Positions 25,201-33,237 of a stretch of 64,000 nt of DNA are shown in pieces (position 1 is the stretch's first letter; each line of letters opens with the position of its first letter). The stretch comes from DASUNP01 sp035249305 (lineage in GTDB: Bacteria; Acidobacteriota; Blastocatellia; UBA7656). The DNA is taken from the NCBI GenBank assembly GCA_035249305.1, contig DATFGQ010000094.1, positions 15,904 to 79,903 of the forward strand. The letters are read 5' to 3'. Under the pieces are notes generated by a model, which was not told the DNA's origin, searched no databases, and was given only the letters and a program-made list of their open reading frames with translations. A program made the position numbers and the translations under genes.

Positions 25201-25450
25201 GACGACGCTGACGGCGATACTGGGGCTGCTACCGATGGCGCTCGGGTTCGGCGAGGGCGCGGAGGTGCAGTCGCCGATGGCGCGGGTCGTGATAGGCGGG
25301 CTATTGACCTCGACGCTGATCACGCTGCTGTTCATACCGACGATCTACACGATAATCGAAGAGCGCGGCATGTATCGCAAGCGCGTGACGGATGAGGACG
25401 AACAGAGGGGCGCGGCGCCGGATTCGCTGGAGCCGGTTGGCGCCGACTGA
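22298..25450 (+). CDS. RND-family efflux transporter permease, system 1
   Basis: The protein has 1050 residues, the usual RND length, with two halves of six transmembrane helices and large periplasmic loops. It starts MNLPEISVRHPITIYMMILV and shows the RND conserved region LPIDLMPDIQNPTITV. In helix 4 the proton-relay motif reads GMIVDNAIVIIEN near residue 397, an Asp-Asn pair where AcrB-like pumps have Asp-Asp. The second half contains YMVMAAQFESLRDPLIILFS and GIVVNNAIVLIDY. It is paired with the adaptor just upstream. The substrate is not predictable; the family exports drugs, lipids or other hydrophobic compounds. Confidence 0.94.
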   Translation: MNLPEISVRHPITIYMMILVFVLLGVIAFTKLPIDLMPDIQNPTITVRTAYPGVAPEEVENLVTRPMEAALSSAPGVYRLNSTSSEGSSNVRVTFDWGVNLDEAANEVRTRVDRVRGTLPDEVEPPTIFKFDVSQFPILFLAISGDREPREMRTFIEDDIQPRLERVPGVAAVDIRGGIRREIHVNLSTDKLRSYNLSVSQITNVLRRENQNRPVGPVDEGKYEVLLRTQGEFRNVEQVRNVVVASRDGVPIYLRDVADVKDASEEVRQVVRIDDKPGVRLAIRKQSGANTVAVAEKVREEIEKIHKTYPDISIWPIIDNSKFIVQAIDNVQESAVSGGILAIFILLLFLRNIRSTLIVSISIPITIIGTFLLMYYYGFTLNTMSFGALALGVGMIVDNAIVIIENIFRHREGGLSHEEAAIFGTKEVSSAIIASTLTSVAVFVPLVFLSGVSGIMFQQLAYVVAFSQVFSLLVGLTLVPVLSAKYLRVKPPDEKTHPLMNKVIRVSGGMLDRLDERYQQAIHWSLGHRKTVFLGAVALFAASMALVPLIGFEMMPETDESEVRVSLELPAGTKIDVTDELSRRIEGILMREVPETEHILSEVGGGGWMSSSTHTSDIRLKLVDKSKRARSSQEIASALRSKINIQPGMIVRSRAGSNNFMARLTPGSQAGDRVSVEIRGHDMAVASDLAKTVKDVVESIPGVTDSTISRREGMPEMIITVDRAKAGTLGINAADVADTLEAVIGGSRASQFRQEGDEYNILVRLNEAERSNIALIGQVPVVTPGGQTVPIGSLVTMQRREGPVSIDRQDQERIVTVNASYANRDLGSIMEDIDERLGALSVPLGFSFNYGGEFEEQQKAFNELLLVLGLAIVLVYMVMAAQFESLRDPLIILFSIPLAAIGIALMLVLTNTTFNIQAFIGTIMLVGIVVNNAIVLIDYTNLLRHRDQLPLRHAVELAGRRRLRPILMTTLTAILGLLPMALGFGEGAEVQSPMARVVIGGLLTSTLITLLFIPTIYTIIEERGMYRKRVTDEDEQRGAAPDSLEPVGAD

Positions 25451-25483
25451 TAGGGTATTTAAGCATATGGACTTTAAGACATC

Positions 25484-25600
25484 TCACCGCAGAGACGCAG
25501 AGAACACAGGATGGCCGATGATGTGCTTCGCGCGCGTCGGCGGCGCAGGGTTTTATTCTGCTCTGCGTGAACTCTGTGCCCTTTGCGTCTCTGCGGTGAA
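25484..25600. repeat. Inverted repeat with CACCGCAGAGACGCAGAG arms
   Basis: The left arm at 25484-25509 reads TCACCGCAGAGACGCAGAG onward. The right arm at 25557-25599 contains CTCTGCG and ends TTGCGTCTCTGCGGTGA, the complement of the left end. The roughly 50-bp centre is unrelated. It lies between the two RND operons. Arms of this type are common as dispersed elements in unrelated bacterial genomes; no transposase is present. Confidence 0.75.
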
Positions 25601-25704
25601 TCCTCTTAACTCTCCCTCCACCATTTCTATTTCTTCCCTGCCACGCTATGCTAGAAAGGAGATTTCCGAGTAATCACCCAAGGTTCTCGTTCTACTAATT
25701 AATC

Positions 25705-26952
25705 ATGATGTGTTCGAAGTTATTTCTGAAATCATCGATAAAAAAAGCTTCCCTTACGCTCGCGGCTTTTATGGCCCTGGCAGGGATTTTGTTTTCGACG
25801 GCGTGCAAAAGCGGCTACCCTACGGCCTCGACCAGGAACGGCCCGTCCGACAATGCCGGGCCGAGAGAGGTCCACACGCTCCTCGTGTCAGAGGTTCCGA
25901 TGGAGCAGACGGTCAGCGTGACGGGCACGCTCGCGGCCCAGGAGGAAGCCACGGTCAGCGCGAAGGTCCCCGGCCGCGTGCGGTCGATCACCGTCGATCT
26001 GGGGAGCGTCGTCCGCAGGGGACAGGTAGTAGTCGAGCTTGAGCCGCGCGACGCGCAGCTAAGGCTGCAACAGGCCGAAGCCGCGCTCGCGCAGGCGCGC
26101 GCCAGGGTGGGCCTGTCGCCCGACGGCGCGGACGAGAAGGTAAACCTAGAACAGACGGGCACGGTCGCGCAGGCGCGCGCGATACTCGAAGAAGCGAGAT
26201 CGAAGCGTGACCGTGCGGCCAAGTTATTCGAGCAGGGCGTCATCTCGCGCGCCGAGCTGGACACGGTAGAGGCTGGGTTAAAGGTCGCGGAGAGCCGTTA
26301 CCAGGATGCCGTTGAAGAGGTTCGCAACCGCCAGGCGCTGGTCTTGCAGCGAAAGTCCGAGGTTGAGCTCGCGCGCCAGCAGATCGCCGACATGACTATC
26401 CGCGCGCCGTTCGACGGCGTCGTGCAGCAGAAGATCGCTAACCTCGGCGAGTATATCGCGGCGGGCGCGGGCGTGGTCGCAATCGTCCGAATGGACCCGC
26501 TCCGGCTGCGCGCCGAAGTGCCCGAGCGCGAGGCTCACAGCGTACGCTCGGGCCAGGAGGTGCGCGTTGCGGTCGAAGGCGACACGAACCTCTACACGGG
26601 CCGCATCGCGCGATTGAGCCCGACCATAACGGCGCAGAATCGCCTGCTGATAGTCGAGGCGGAAGTTCGCAATAATGGGCAACTGAGGCCGGGGTCGTTC
26701 GCGCGTGCCGACATCGTTACGAGCGGCAGGAGCCTGACCGTGGCCGTCCCCACTAAAGCGATCGTGAGCTTCGCGGGTGTCGAAAAAGTGCTCGTGATCC
26801 AGGACGGCAAAGCATTGGAAAAACCTATCACCACCCGCCGCCGTACAACAGACTGGACCGAAGTCGTATCAGGCATAAACGTCGGAGAAATGGTTATAAT
26901 CGATCCGGGCAACCTCCAGTCGGGGCAGCCGGTCAGGGTAGTAGCAGAATAG
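25705..26952 (+). CDS. RND efflux adaptor, lipoprotein type
   Basis: The protein has 415 residues. A lipoprotein signal ends in LFSTAC with Cys34 as the lipidation site, so this adaptor is anchored by lipid rather than a helix. Barrel-sandwich halves (GRVRSITVDLGSVVRRGQ and APFDGVVQQKIANLGEYIAA) flank an alpha-hairpin of about 130 residues rich in Ala, Gln and Glu. The C-terminus has the membrane-proximal domain with VVSGINVGEMVIIDPGN. No clear ribosome-binding site precedes the ATG pair at 25705. It is paired with the downstream pump, and its stop codon overlaps a heptad repeat. Confidence 0.92.
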   Translation: MMCSKLFLKSSIKKASLTLAAFMALAGILFSTACKSGYPTASTRNGPSDNAGPREVHTLLVSEVPMEQTVSVTGTLAAQEEATVSAKVPGRVRSITVDLGSVVRRGQVVVELEPRDAQLRLQQAEAALAQARARVGLSPDGADEKVNLEQTGTVAQARAILEEARSKRDRAAKLFEQGVISRAELDTVEAGLKVAESRYQDAVEEVRNRQALVLQRKSEVELARQQIADMTIRAPFDGVVQQKIANLGEYIAAGAGVVAIVRMDPLRLRAEVPEREAHSVRSGQEVRVAVEGDTNLYTGRIARLSPTITAQNRLLIVEAEVRNNGQLRPGSFARADIVTSGRSLTVAVPTKAIVSFAGVEKVLVIQDGKALEKPITTRRRTTDWTEVVSGINVGEMVIIDPGNLQSGQPVRVVAE

Positions 26953-27017
26953 TCCTGAGTGCTGAGTGCTGAGTGAAGATCAGTTACTCAGGACTCAGGA
27001 CTCAGCACTCAGCACTG
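26951..27017. repeat. Heptad inverted-repeat hairpin between adaptor and pump of RND system 2
   Basis: The left arm is AGTCCTG plus AGTGCTG units, the loop gaagatcagtt, and the right arm CAGGACT and CAGCACT units. The element starts on the last two bases of the adaptor's TAG stop and ends directly before GAGGG, the ribosome-binding site of the pump gene. The arms pair in heptad register although the order of C and G variants differs. Confidence 0.92.
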
Positions 27018-27024
27018 AGGGAAT

Positions 27025-30000
27025 ATGCAGAAGCTCGCAGAAATATGTATTAAGCGGCCCGTATTTGCGGCGATGATCATACTGGCGTTGGTGGTCGTCG
27101 GCGCGGCCAGTTACTTCCGGCTCGGCGTCGACCGCACGCCGGCCATCGACCTGCCCAACGTCAGCGTGCGCACGACGCTGCCGGGCGCATCGCCCGAGGA
27201 GGTCGAGAACGTCGTCTCGCAGAGGATCGAAGAGGTCGTAAACACCGTCGAAGGCGTCCAGGAGCTGAGAAGTGTGTCGGGCCAGGGGGCGTCGTTCGTC
27301 TTCGCGACGTTCGACCTGAGCCGCGACATAGACACCGCGGCGCAGGACGTGCGCGACCGCGTTGCGACCGTTGTCCGCGACCTGCCGCCGGACGCCGACC
27401 CGCCGATCGTCGCGAAGTTTAACAGCGACTCGGCCCCCGTGATGACCGTCGCGCTATCGGCGGACCGCCCGATCCGCGAGCTCACCGAGCTCGCCGACAA
27501 GATCGTCAAGGTCCAGCTTGAGCGCTCGACCGGCGTCGGCGAGGTGAACATCGTCGGCGGGCTCGACCGCGCGATCAACGTCTGGATCGACGCCGACCGC
27601 CTGGCCGCTTACCAGATCCCCATCACGGACGTGCGCAACGCCATCGCGCGCCAGAACGCGGACGTGCCGGGAGGCAACGTCACTTCGGGCCAGCGCGAAG
27701 AGACGCTGCGCACGATGGGGAGGGTGGAAGACCCGGCGGCCTTCAACGACATCGTCGTCGCAACGATCAACGGGGCGCCCATCCGCGTGCGCGACATAGG
27801 GCGGGCCGAAGACGGCACGAGGGAGCAGCGGTCGCTTGCGCGGCTCAACGGCACGCCCACGGTCATACTCGACATACGCCGCCAGTCGGGGGCGAACACC
27901 ATCGAAGTGATCGAGTCGGTCAAGGCTAACCTCGCCAGGGCCACCGCGCGGCTCCCGGTCGACGTCAAGGCGGAAGTCATACGCGACCAGTCGCGCTACA
28001 TCTACGCGGCGCTTCACGAGATCAACCTGCACCTCATACTGGGGAGCATACTGGCCTGCCTGGTCGTGCTGTTCTTCATGCGGAACTGGCGGGCGACGAT
28101 CATCGCGGGCATCGCCATACCGGCGTCGGTCATCGCGACGTTCGGCATGATGCGCGCGCTCAACTTCACGTTAAACAGCGTCACGATGCTGGCGCTGGTG
28201 CTGATGGTGGGCGTCGTCATCGACGACGCAATCGTAGTGCTCGAAAACATATTCCGGTTCGTCGAAGAGAAGAAGATGCGCCCGTTCGAAGCCGCGCGCG
28301 CCGCGACGGCCGAAATAGGGCTGGCCGTCATGGCTACGACCTTGAGCCTGGTCGTCATCTTCATCCCGGTCTCCTTCATGTCGAGCATATCGGGCCGCTT
28401 CCTCTACCAGTTCGGCATAACGGCGGCCGTAGCCATCATGGTGAGCCTGCTCGTGTCGTTCACGCTCACGCCCATGATGAGCGCGAGGCTCTTGAAGGCT
28501 GAAGACGCGGGCCATGACGACGCGAAATCGCGCTCGGGGTTTTACGGCAAGATCGACGCGGTCTACACGTGGATGCTCTCGTTCAGCATGCGGCACCGCC
28601 TCGTAGTGAGCATGCTGGCCGTCGCGGTCATCCTCTCGTCGGTGCCCCTTTATTCGATCGTCAAACAGGACTACATACCGACCGACGTCGACGAGTCGGA
28701 GTTCGACGTGAGCATCACGGCCCGCGAAGGCACGAGTGTTGCAGCGATGGACCAGACGATGCGCGAGGTCGAATCGGAGATACGCTCGGCCCCGGGCGTG
28801 CTGATGGTGCTCGCATCGGCGGGCGGCGGTTTTCTGGGCGGGGTCAACCAGGGGAGCGCCTACGTGCGCATAGCCCCCATCGAAGAGCGGAGCTTCTCGT
28901 TGTCGCGCGCGTGGCGCGGCTTAATTCACGGCGAGCCGCTTGCGGCCTTCCGCGGCAATTACTCGCAGCGCGACGTGATGATGGAGATACGCTCCAGGCT
29001 GAGAAAGTATAAGGACCTCCGCACGTCTGTCCGGAACATCCAATCGTTCAACATAGGCGGCGGCGGGGCCGAAATCGACTTCGTGCTCCGCGGCCCAGAC
29101 CTTGAGGCCCTCGCCGGCTACGCCGACCAGCTCAGACAGAAAGCGCCTGAGCTAGGCATAGTCGACGCGGACACGACGCTCAAGTTGGACAAGCCGGAGC
29201 TGCGTGTCGAGATAGACCGCGCGCGCGCGGCCGACCTGGGCGTGTCGACCGAGAACGTAGCCACCTCTTTGCGACTGATGGTGGGCGGCGACCAGCGTGC
29301 GTCGCGATTCCACGACCCCGCGGTCAACGACGATTACGACGTGCAGTTGCGTCTGGCCGAAGGCGACCGCAACAACGCCGAGACGATCTCGCGGCTATAC
29401 ACGCCGAGTTCGCGCGGGGGACTGGTGCGGCTCGATAACCTGGTGAAGATAGTCTCGGGCCGCAGCCCTTCGCGAATAGACCGCATAGACCGCCAGCGGC
29501 AGGTGAGCCTCAGGGCGAACGTCGCGCCGGGCTTTGCGCTGGCCGACCGTCTGGAGGCGTTGCGCGCCGAGACGCAGAGGATGAACCTGCCCGCGGGCTA
29601 CACGACGACGGTTTCGGGGCGCGCGCGCGAGCTTGAGCGGACGTTTTACGAGTTCATCTGGGCGTTCCTGCTGTCGGTCATCTTCATGTACATGATCTTG
29701 GCGTCGCAGTTTGAAAGCATCGTACACCCGTTTACGATCTTGCTCTCGCTGCCCGTGTCGATCCCGTTCGCGCTCTTCTCTTTGTGGGTCACGTCGAACA
29801 CTCTGAATCTCTATTCGGCGCTCGGGATTCTGGTGCTGTTCGGAGTGGTCAAGAAGAATGCGATCTTGCAGATCGATCACATGAACAACCTGCGCAGGGC
29901 CGGGCTTGAGCGATTGCCCGCGATATTGCAGGCGAACCGCGACCGGCTGCGACCGATTCTGATGACGACGCTGGCGCTGGTGGCCGGTATGCTCCCGCTC

Positions 30001-30312
30001 GCGCTCGGCACGGGGCCTGGGGCCGACGAGCGCCGCGCGATCGCGGTGGTGGTCATCGGCGGCCAGACGCTCTCGCTGTTGCTGACGCTAGTCGTCACGC
30101 CGGTCGCCTACTCGCTGTTTGACGACCTGTCGGCCACCGCGCGGTGGCGTGGGCTGGCGTCACGCGTCGCCTCGCTTGCAAGCCCGCTGACCGGCCGCCT
30201 GCGACGCGCGGCCGAACGGCGCAGCGCGAGGCGAGACGCAGCCGCGGACGTAGAGACTTCCGCCGCGGCCGAGCAGGAGAAGGTAGAGATCGGCGCGGGC
30301 CTGGGCGATTAG
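27025..30312 (+). CDS. RND-family efflux transporter permease, system 2
   Basis: The protein has 1095 residues. It starts MQKLAEICIKRPVFAAMIIL, then LGVDRTPAIDLPNVSV, typical of HAE1-like RND pumps. Helix 4 carries VGVVIDDAIVVLENIF near residue 398, the Asp-Asp proton-relay pair. The second half has YMILASQFESIVHPFTILLS and GVVKKNAILQIDH. The last 60 residues are an Arg/Ala/Glu-rich cytosolic tail. It is only about 50% related by eye to system 1, so the two pumps are not recent duplicates. No outer-membrane factor gene follows. It is separated from its adaptor by a heptad hairpin. Confidence 0.94.
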   Translation: MQKLAEICIKRPVFAAMIILALVVVGAASYFRLGVDRTPAIDLPNVSVRTTLPGASPEEVENVVSQRIEEVVNTVEGVQELRSVSGQGASFVFATFDLSRDIDTAAQDVRDRVATVVRDLPPDADPPIVAKFNSDSAPVMTVALSADRPIRELTELADKIVKVQLERSTGVGEVNIVGGLDRAINVWIDADRLAAYQIPITDVRNAIARQNADVPGGNVTSGQREETLRTMGRVEDPAAFNDIVVATINGAPIRVRDIGRAEDGTREQRSLARLNGTPTVILDIRRQSGANTIEVIESVKANLARATARLPVDVKAEVIRDQSRYIYAALHEINLHLILGSILACLVVLFFMRNWRATIIAGIAIPASVIATFGMMRALNFTLNSVTMLALVLMVGVVIDDAIVVLENIFRFVEEKKMRPFEAARAATAEIGLAVMATTLSLVVIFIPVSFMSSISGRFLYQFGITAAVAIMVSLLVSFTLTPMMSARLLKAEDAGHDDAKSRSGFYGKIDAVYTWMLSFSMRHRLVVSMLAVAVILSSVPLYSIVKQDYIPTDVDESEFDVSITAREGTSVAAMDQTMREVESEIRSAPGVLMVLASAGGGFLGGVNQGSAYVRIAPIEERSFSLSRAWRGLIHGEPLAAFRGNYSQRDVMMEIRSRLRKYKDLRTSVRNIQSFNIGGGGAEIDFVLRGPDLEALAGYADQLRQKAPELGIVDADTTLKLDKPELRVEIDRARAADLGVSTENVATSLRLMVGGDQRASRFHDPAVNDDYDVQLRLAEGDRNNAETISRLYTPSSRGGLVRLDNLVKIVSGRSPSRIDRIDRQRQVSLRANVAPGFALADRLEALRAETQRMNLPAGYTTTVSGRARELERTFYEFIWAFLLSVIFMYMILASQFESIVHPFTILLSLPVSIPFALFSLWVTSNTLNLYSALGILVLFGVVKKNAILQIDHMNNLRRAGLERLPAILQANRDRLRPILMTTLALVAGMLPLALGTGPGADERRAIAVVVIGGQTLSLLLTLVVTPVAYSLFDDLSATARWRGLASRVASLASPLTGRLRRAAERRSARRDAAADVETSAAAEQEKVEIGAGLGD

Positions 30313-30320
30313 GCCAATGC

Positions 30321-30371
30321 TGTCATCGCGCTAACGCGCGATCCGGGCAGCCACAAGGGCTGCCCCTACAG
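30321..30371. repeat. GTAGGGGC-type dispersed repeat, short copy upstream of lipA
   Basis: It contains the hairpin CATCGCGCTAACGCGCGATC, then CCGGGCAG, CCACAAGGG and CTGCCCCTACA. This is one half of the longer elements at 20739, 51830 and 63193. It fills the gap between the RND pump and lipA. Confidence 0.78.
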
Positions 30372-30381
30372 GTTATTGCAA

Positions 30382-31353
30382 ATGGCTAAACCTAAACTGA
30401 CAGGTCCGAGGCCGGCGTGGCTGAAGGTTAGAATCCGGGCTGACAACTCGTTTGAGCGCGTCAACCGGATGATAAGCGACCTCAGCCTCCACACGGTCTG
30501 CCAGGAGGCCCGCTGCCCGAATATCTTCGAGTGCTGGGGCGAAGGCACCGCGACCTTCATGATCTTAGGCGACATCTGCACGCGCCATTGCGGCTTTTGC
30601 GCCGTCGGCAAAGGCAAGCCCGTTCAACTCGATCCTGAAGAGCCGCGTCACGTCGGCGAAGCGGTCCGGCGGCTCGGCGTGCGCCACGCGGTCGTGACGA
30701 GCGTCAACCGCGACGAGTTGCCAGACGGCGGAGCGCGCCATTTCGCGGAGACGATTCTATGGATCAGGCGGCTCAACCCCGGCTGCCGCGTCGAAGTGCT
30801 GATACCAGATTTTTGCGGCAACCAGGACGCGCTCAACACGGTCCTTGAGGCGAGGCCGGACGTGCTCAATCACAACACTGAGACGGTCCCGCGACTCTAC
30901 AAGCGCGTGCGGCCCGACGCGAAATACGCTCAGTCGCTTGAGCTGCTCAGCCGCGCGAGCCGCCGCAAATCGGAGTACCCGATGCTGACCAAGTCTGGTC
31001 TGATGGCCGGACTGGGCGAGAGCGTAGAAGAGTTGATCGAGACGTTCAGTGATATTCGTGACACGGGATGCGACATACTGACCGTAGGCCAGTACCTCGC
31101 GCCCACGCCGAAACACATCCCGATAGAAAAGTACTACACCCCTGAAGAGTTCGAGCACCTCAAACGGGCGGCGCTCGGTTTAGGCTTCCGCTACGTCGAG
31201 GCGGGTCCGCTCGTGCGAAGCTCTTACCACGCTGGGCGTCACACGGATGGCGCGGAGTCTGCCGCAGGTGATTACAGCCTCGACCCCGTCTTCGCCGAAG
31301 CGCCCACGTTGCCTCTCATCCAAATAAAAGGCAGACGGCCTTCGGGCGATTAA
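30382..31353 (+). CDS. lipA: Lipoyl synthase (radical SAM)
   Basis: The protein has 323 residues. It inserts two sulfur atoms into protein-bound octanoyl groups to make lipoyl-E2. Both Fe-S clusters are readable: auxiliary CxxxxCxxxxxC (Cys40, Cys45, Cys51) and radical-SAM CxxxCxxC (Cys66, Cys70, Cys73 in CTRHCGFC). The segments KSGLMAGLGES and VGQYLAPTPKH and a C-terminal RSSYHAG are canonical. The ATG at 30382 is chosen over an in-frame TTG at 30376, because MAKPKL is a sensible N-terminus. The ribosome-binding site is poor since a dispersed repeat ends just upstream. It serves the dehydrogenases encoded at 14-19 kb and 54 kb. Confidence 0.96.
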   Translation: MAKPKLTGPRPAWLKVRIRADNSFERVNRMISDLSLHTVCQEARCPNIFECWGEGTATFMILGDICTRHCGFCAVGKGKPVQLDPEEPRHVGEAVRRLGVRHAVVTSVNRDELPDGGARHFAETILWIRRLNPGCRVEVLIPDFCGNQDALNTVLEARPDVLNHNTETVPRLYKRVRPDAKYAQSLELLSRASRRKSEYPMLTKSGLMAGLGESVEELIETFSDIRDTGCDILTVGQYLAPTPKHIPIEKYYTPEEFEHLKRAALGLGFRYVEAGPLVRSSYHAGRHTDGAESAAGDYSLDPVFAEAPTLPLIQIKGRRPSGD

Positions 31354-31390
31354 CGCCCTTCAATAGCCGACAACCCTGGAGTGGCGCACT

Positions 31391-31586
31391 TCAATAAAAG
31401 CCCCGTAGGGGCGAGATTCAATAGCCCGGCGCAACGCGCCGGGTGACGCACGCATACAACGAGAAGCCCTGAAAGGGCGCGATAGTTATATCGCCCTTTC
31501 AGGGCTTCTCATTACTATCAATCCGTTTCCAGGGGCGATGCCCCTGGCTGTTGAATCGCGCCCTTTCAGGGCTATTAATTCAAGGC
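31391..31586. repeat. Palindrome cluster between convergent genes (lipA and a zinc-finger gene)
   Basis: Successive hairpins: AGCCCCGTAGGGGC, CCCGGCGCAACGCGCCGGG, a long AAGCCCTGAAAGGGCGCGAT with its complement ATCGCCCTTTCAGGGCTT, and CCAGGGGCGATGCCCCTGG. They are joined by attcaatag and gttgaat spacers. About 150 bp is nearly identical to 57.9-58.04 kb and is present inverted at 40.17-40.32 kb. Its place between convergent genes suggests it could act as a two-way terminator. Confidence 0.9.
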
Positions 31587-31598
31587 TGGGACTCGAAT

Positions 31599-31832
31599 TT
31601 ACTTCTTGCCTCGCATCGCGGCCTTAGATGCCTTGAGCGGGTTCTTAGTGCCGTCCGAGCCTCGCATCGAGGCGAGCATCTTTGCGTGGGCGTCACAATC
31701 GTGCTCTTCGGCTCGGGCCTTCCAGTAATCACCCGCGTCTATCCCCTGAGATATAAACGCGACCACCGTAAATGGGCTCGCACACTTCGGGCAGGTCAAG
31801 CGGACCGCCCTGGCTGCTCCTCTTTTAGCCAT
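31599..31832 (-). CDS. Small basic protein with a zinc-ribbon-like N-terminus
   Basis: The protein has 77 residues: MAKRGAARAVRLTCPKCASP, then a helical middle with EEHDCDAHAKML and a Lys/Arg-rich tail. The CPKC knuckle and a later Cys/His group could bind one zinc. A strong ribosome-binding region (AAAGGAG and GGAGG) lies directly upstream of the ATG, which supports a real gene. The family is not recognised. It is divergent from the amidohydrolase across 138 bp, which must hold both promoters. Confidence 0.7.
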   Translation of the reverse strand: MAKRGAARAVRLTCPKCASPFTVVAFISQGIDAGDYWKARAEEHDCDAHAKMLASMRGSDGTKNPLKASKAAMRGKK

Positions 31833-31970
31833 CCTCCATCGACTCCTTTCAACTAGCTAGCATGTCTAAAATCTATCGTATTAGACAAAGTAACAGCTTA
31901 CCAAAACCGCTTAAAACTATCAATGACCTTGACCATGCTGTAGTATCGAGGCGACAAAGGAGGAGCGATC

Positions 31971-33224
31971 ATGAGAACCGCGACGGTCATTCTGTGCCTG
32001 CTCGGTCTGCTCGGCGTCAGCGCCCTGGCGCAACAGAGCTCTTCACGGCCGCCCGCTCAAAACAAGCGCGTCGTGATCGCCGCAAGCACGGTGCTCGACG
32101 GCAAAGGCCGAGTGCTGCGCGACACTCGCATAGTGGTCGAAGGCTCGAAGATCGTAGCCATCGACCCGAAGGCCGCTCCCGTCGACTACGACCTGCGCGG
32201 CCTGACGGTGTTGCCGGGCTGGATAGACGCGCACGCGCACATCACTTGGAGCTTCGGCAAGGATGGAAAGAACGCCGGCCCCGGAGGGACAACACAAGAA
32301 GCCGCATATGCCGCGGCTTCTAATGCATGGGCGACGCTGATGGCGGGCTTCACGACCGTGCAGAGCATAGGCTCGCCTACAGACCTTCCGCTGCGTGACG
32401 CAATCGCGAACGGGACGCTGCCCGGCCCGCGCATACTGACCGCGGTCGAGCCGCTCGCGGGGCGGGGCGAGCAGACCGGCACGCCCGATGAAATCCGCGC
32501 ATACGTTAGGAAGCAGAAAGAAGCAGGCGCGGACGTGATCAAGATATTCGCGTCGCAAAGCATCCGCCAGGGCGGCGGGATGACGCTGTCACAGGAGCAA
32601 CTCAACGCCGCCTGCGATGAAGCAAAAAAGCAGGGCCTTCGTACGGTCGTGCACGCTTACAAAGATGCCGTCCGAGCCGCGACCCTCGCCGGCTGCACTC
32701 AGATCGAGCACGGGACGCTGGCGACCGACGATGCTCTGAGACTGATGGCCGAGAAGGGCACTTACCTTGACCCGCAGGCCGGCCTCGTGATCGAGAACTA
32801 CATGCTGAACAAGGAAAAGTTTCTCGGCACGCCGGGGTACACGGAAGAAGGGTTTGCGGCCATGGAGAAGATTCTGCCGATGAACCATGACCTCGTGCAG
32901 CGCGCGAGAAAAACTCCGGGGCTGAAGATAGTTTTCGGGACCGACGCATTGGCGGGCTCGCACGGGCGCAACGCCGAGGAGTTCATCGCACGCGTGCGCG
33001 ATGGCGGGGTAGACCCGATGGCGGCGATGGTCTCGGCCAACTCGCTCGGCGCGGAAGCGCTCGGCATGGCCGACCGGATCGGTTCGATCGCGCCGGGGCT
33101 TGAGGCGGATATTATCGCGCTCAATGGGGACCCGTTGAAAGATATCACGGCCGTTCGGCGCGTGGTGTTTGTGATGAAGGGCGGCACAGTCTACAAGAAC
33201 GTAGCGCGCGGCGCTGTGCATTAA
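31971..33224 (+). CDS. Secreted metal-dependent amidohydrolase
   Basis: The protein has 417 residues of the imidazolonepropionase/prolidase-like amidohydrolase group. The signal peptide MRTATVILCLLGLLGVSALA is followed by the beta-sandwich and TIM barrel. Metal ligands are readable: HAH in WIDAHAHITW, the likely carbamylated Lys in ADVIKIFAS, His in VVHAYKD, His in QIEHGTLA and Asp in FGTDALAGSH. AAAGGAGG lies about seven bases before the ATG. The substrate is unknown; exported relatives often cleave dipeptides or cyclic amides. It stands alone, ending 13 bp from the convergent kinase gene. Confidence 0.9.
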   Translation: MRTATVILCLLGLLGVSALAQQSSSRPPAQNKRVVIAASTVLDGKGRVLRDTRIVVEGSKIVAIDPKAAPVDYDLRGLTVLPGWIDAHAHITWSFGKDGKNAGPGGTTQEAAYAAASNAWATLMAGFTTVQSIGSPTDLPLRDAIANGTLPGPRILTAVEPLAGRGEQTGTPDEIRAYVRKQKEAGADVIKIFASQSIRQGGGMTLSQEQLNAACDEAKKQGLRTVVHAYKDAVRAATLAGCTQIEHGTLATDDALRLMAEKGTYLDPQAGLVIENYMLNKEKFLGTPGYTEEGFAAMEKILPMNHDLVQRARKTPGLKIVFGTDALAGSHGRNAEEFIARVRDGGVDPMAAMVSANSLGAEALGMADRIGSIAPGLEADIIALNGDPLKDITAVRRVVFVMKGGTVYKNVARGAVH

Positions 33225-33237
33225 GACGATTGACGCG

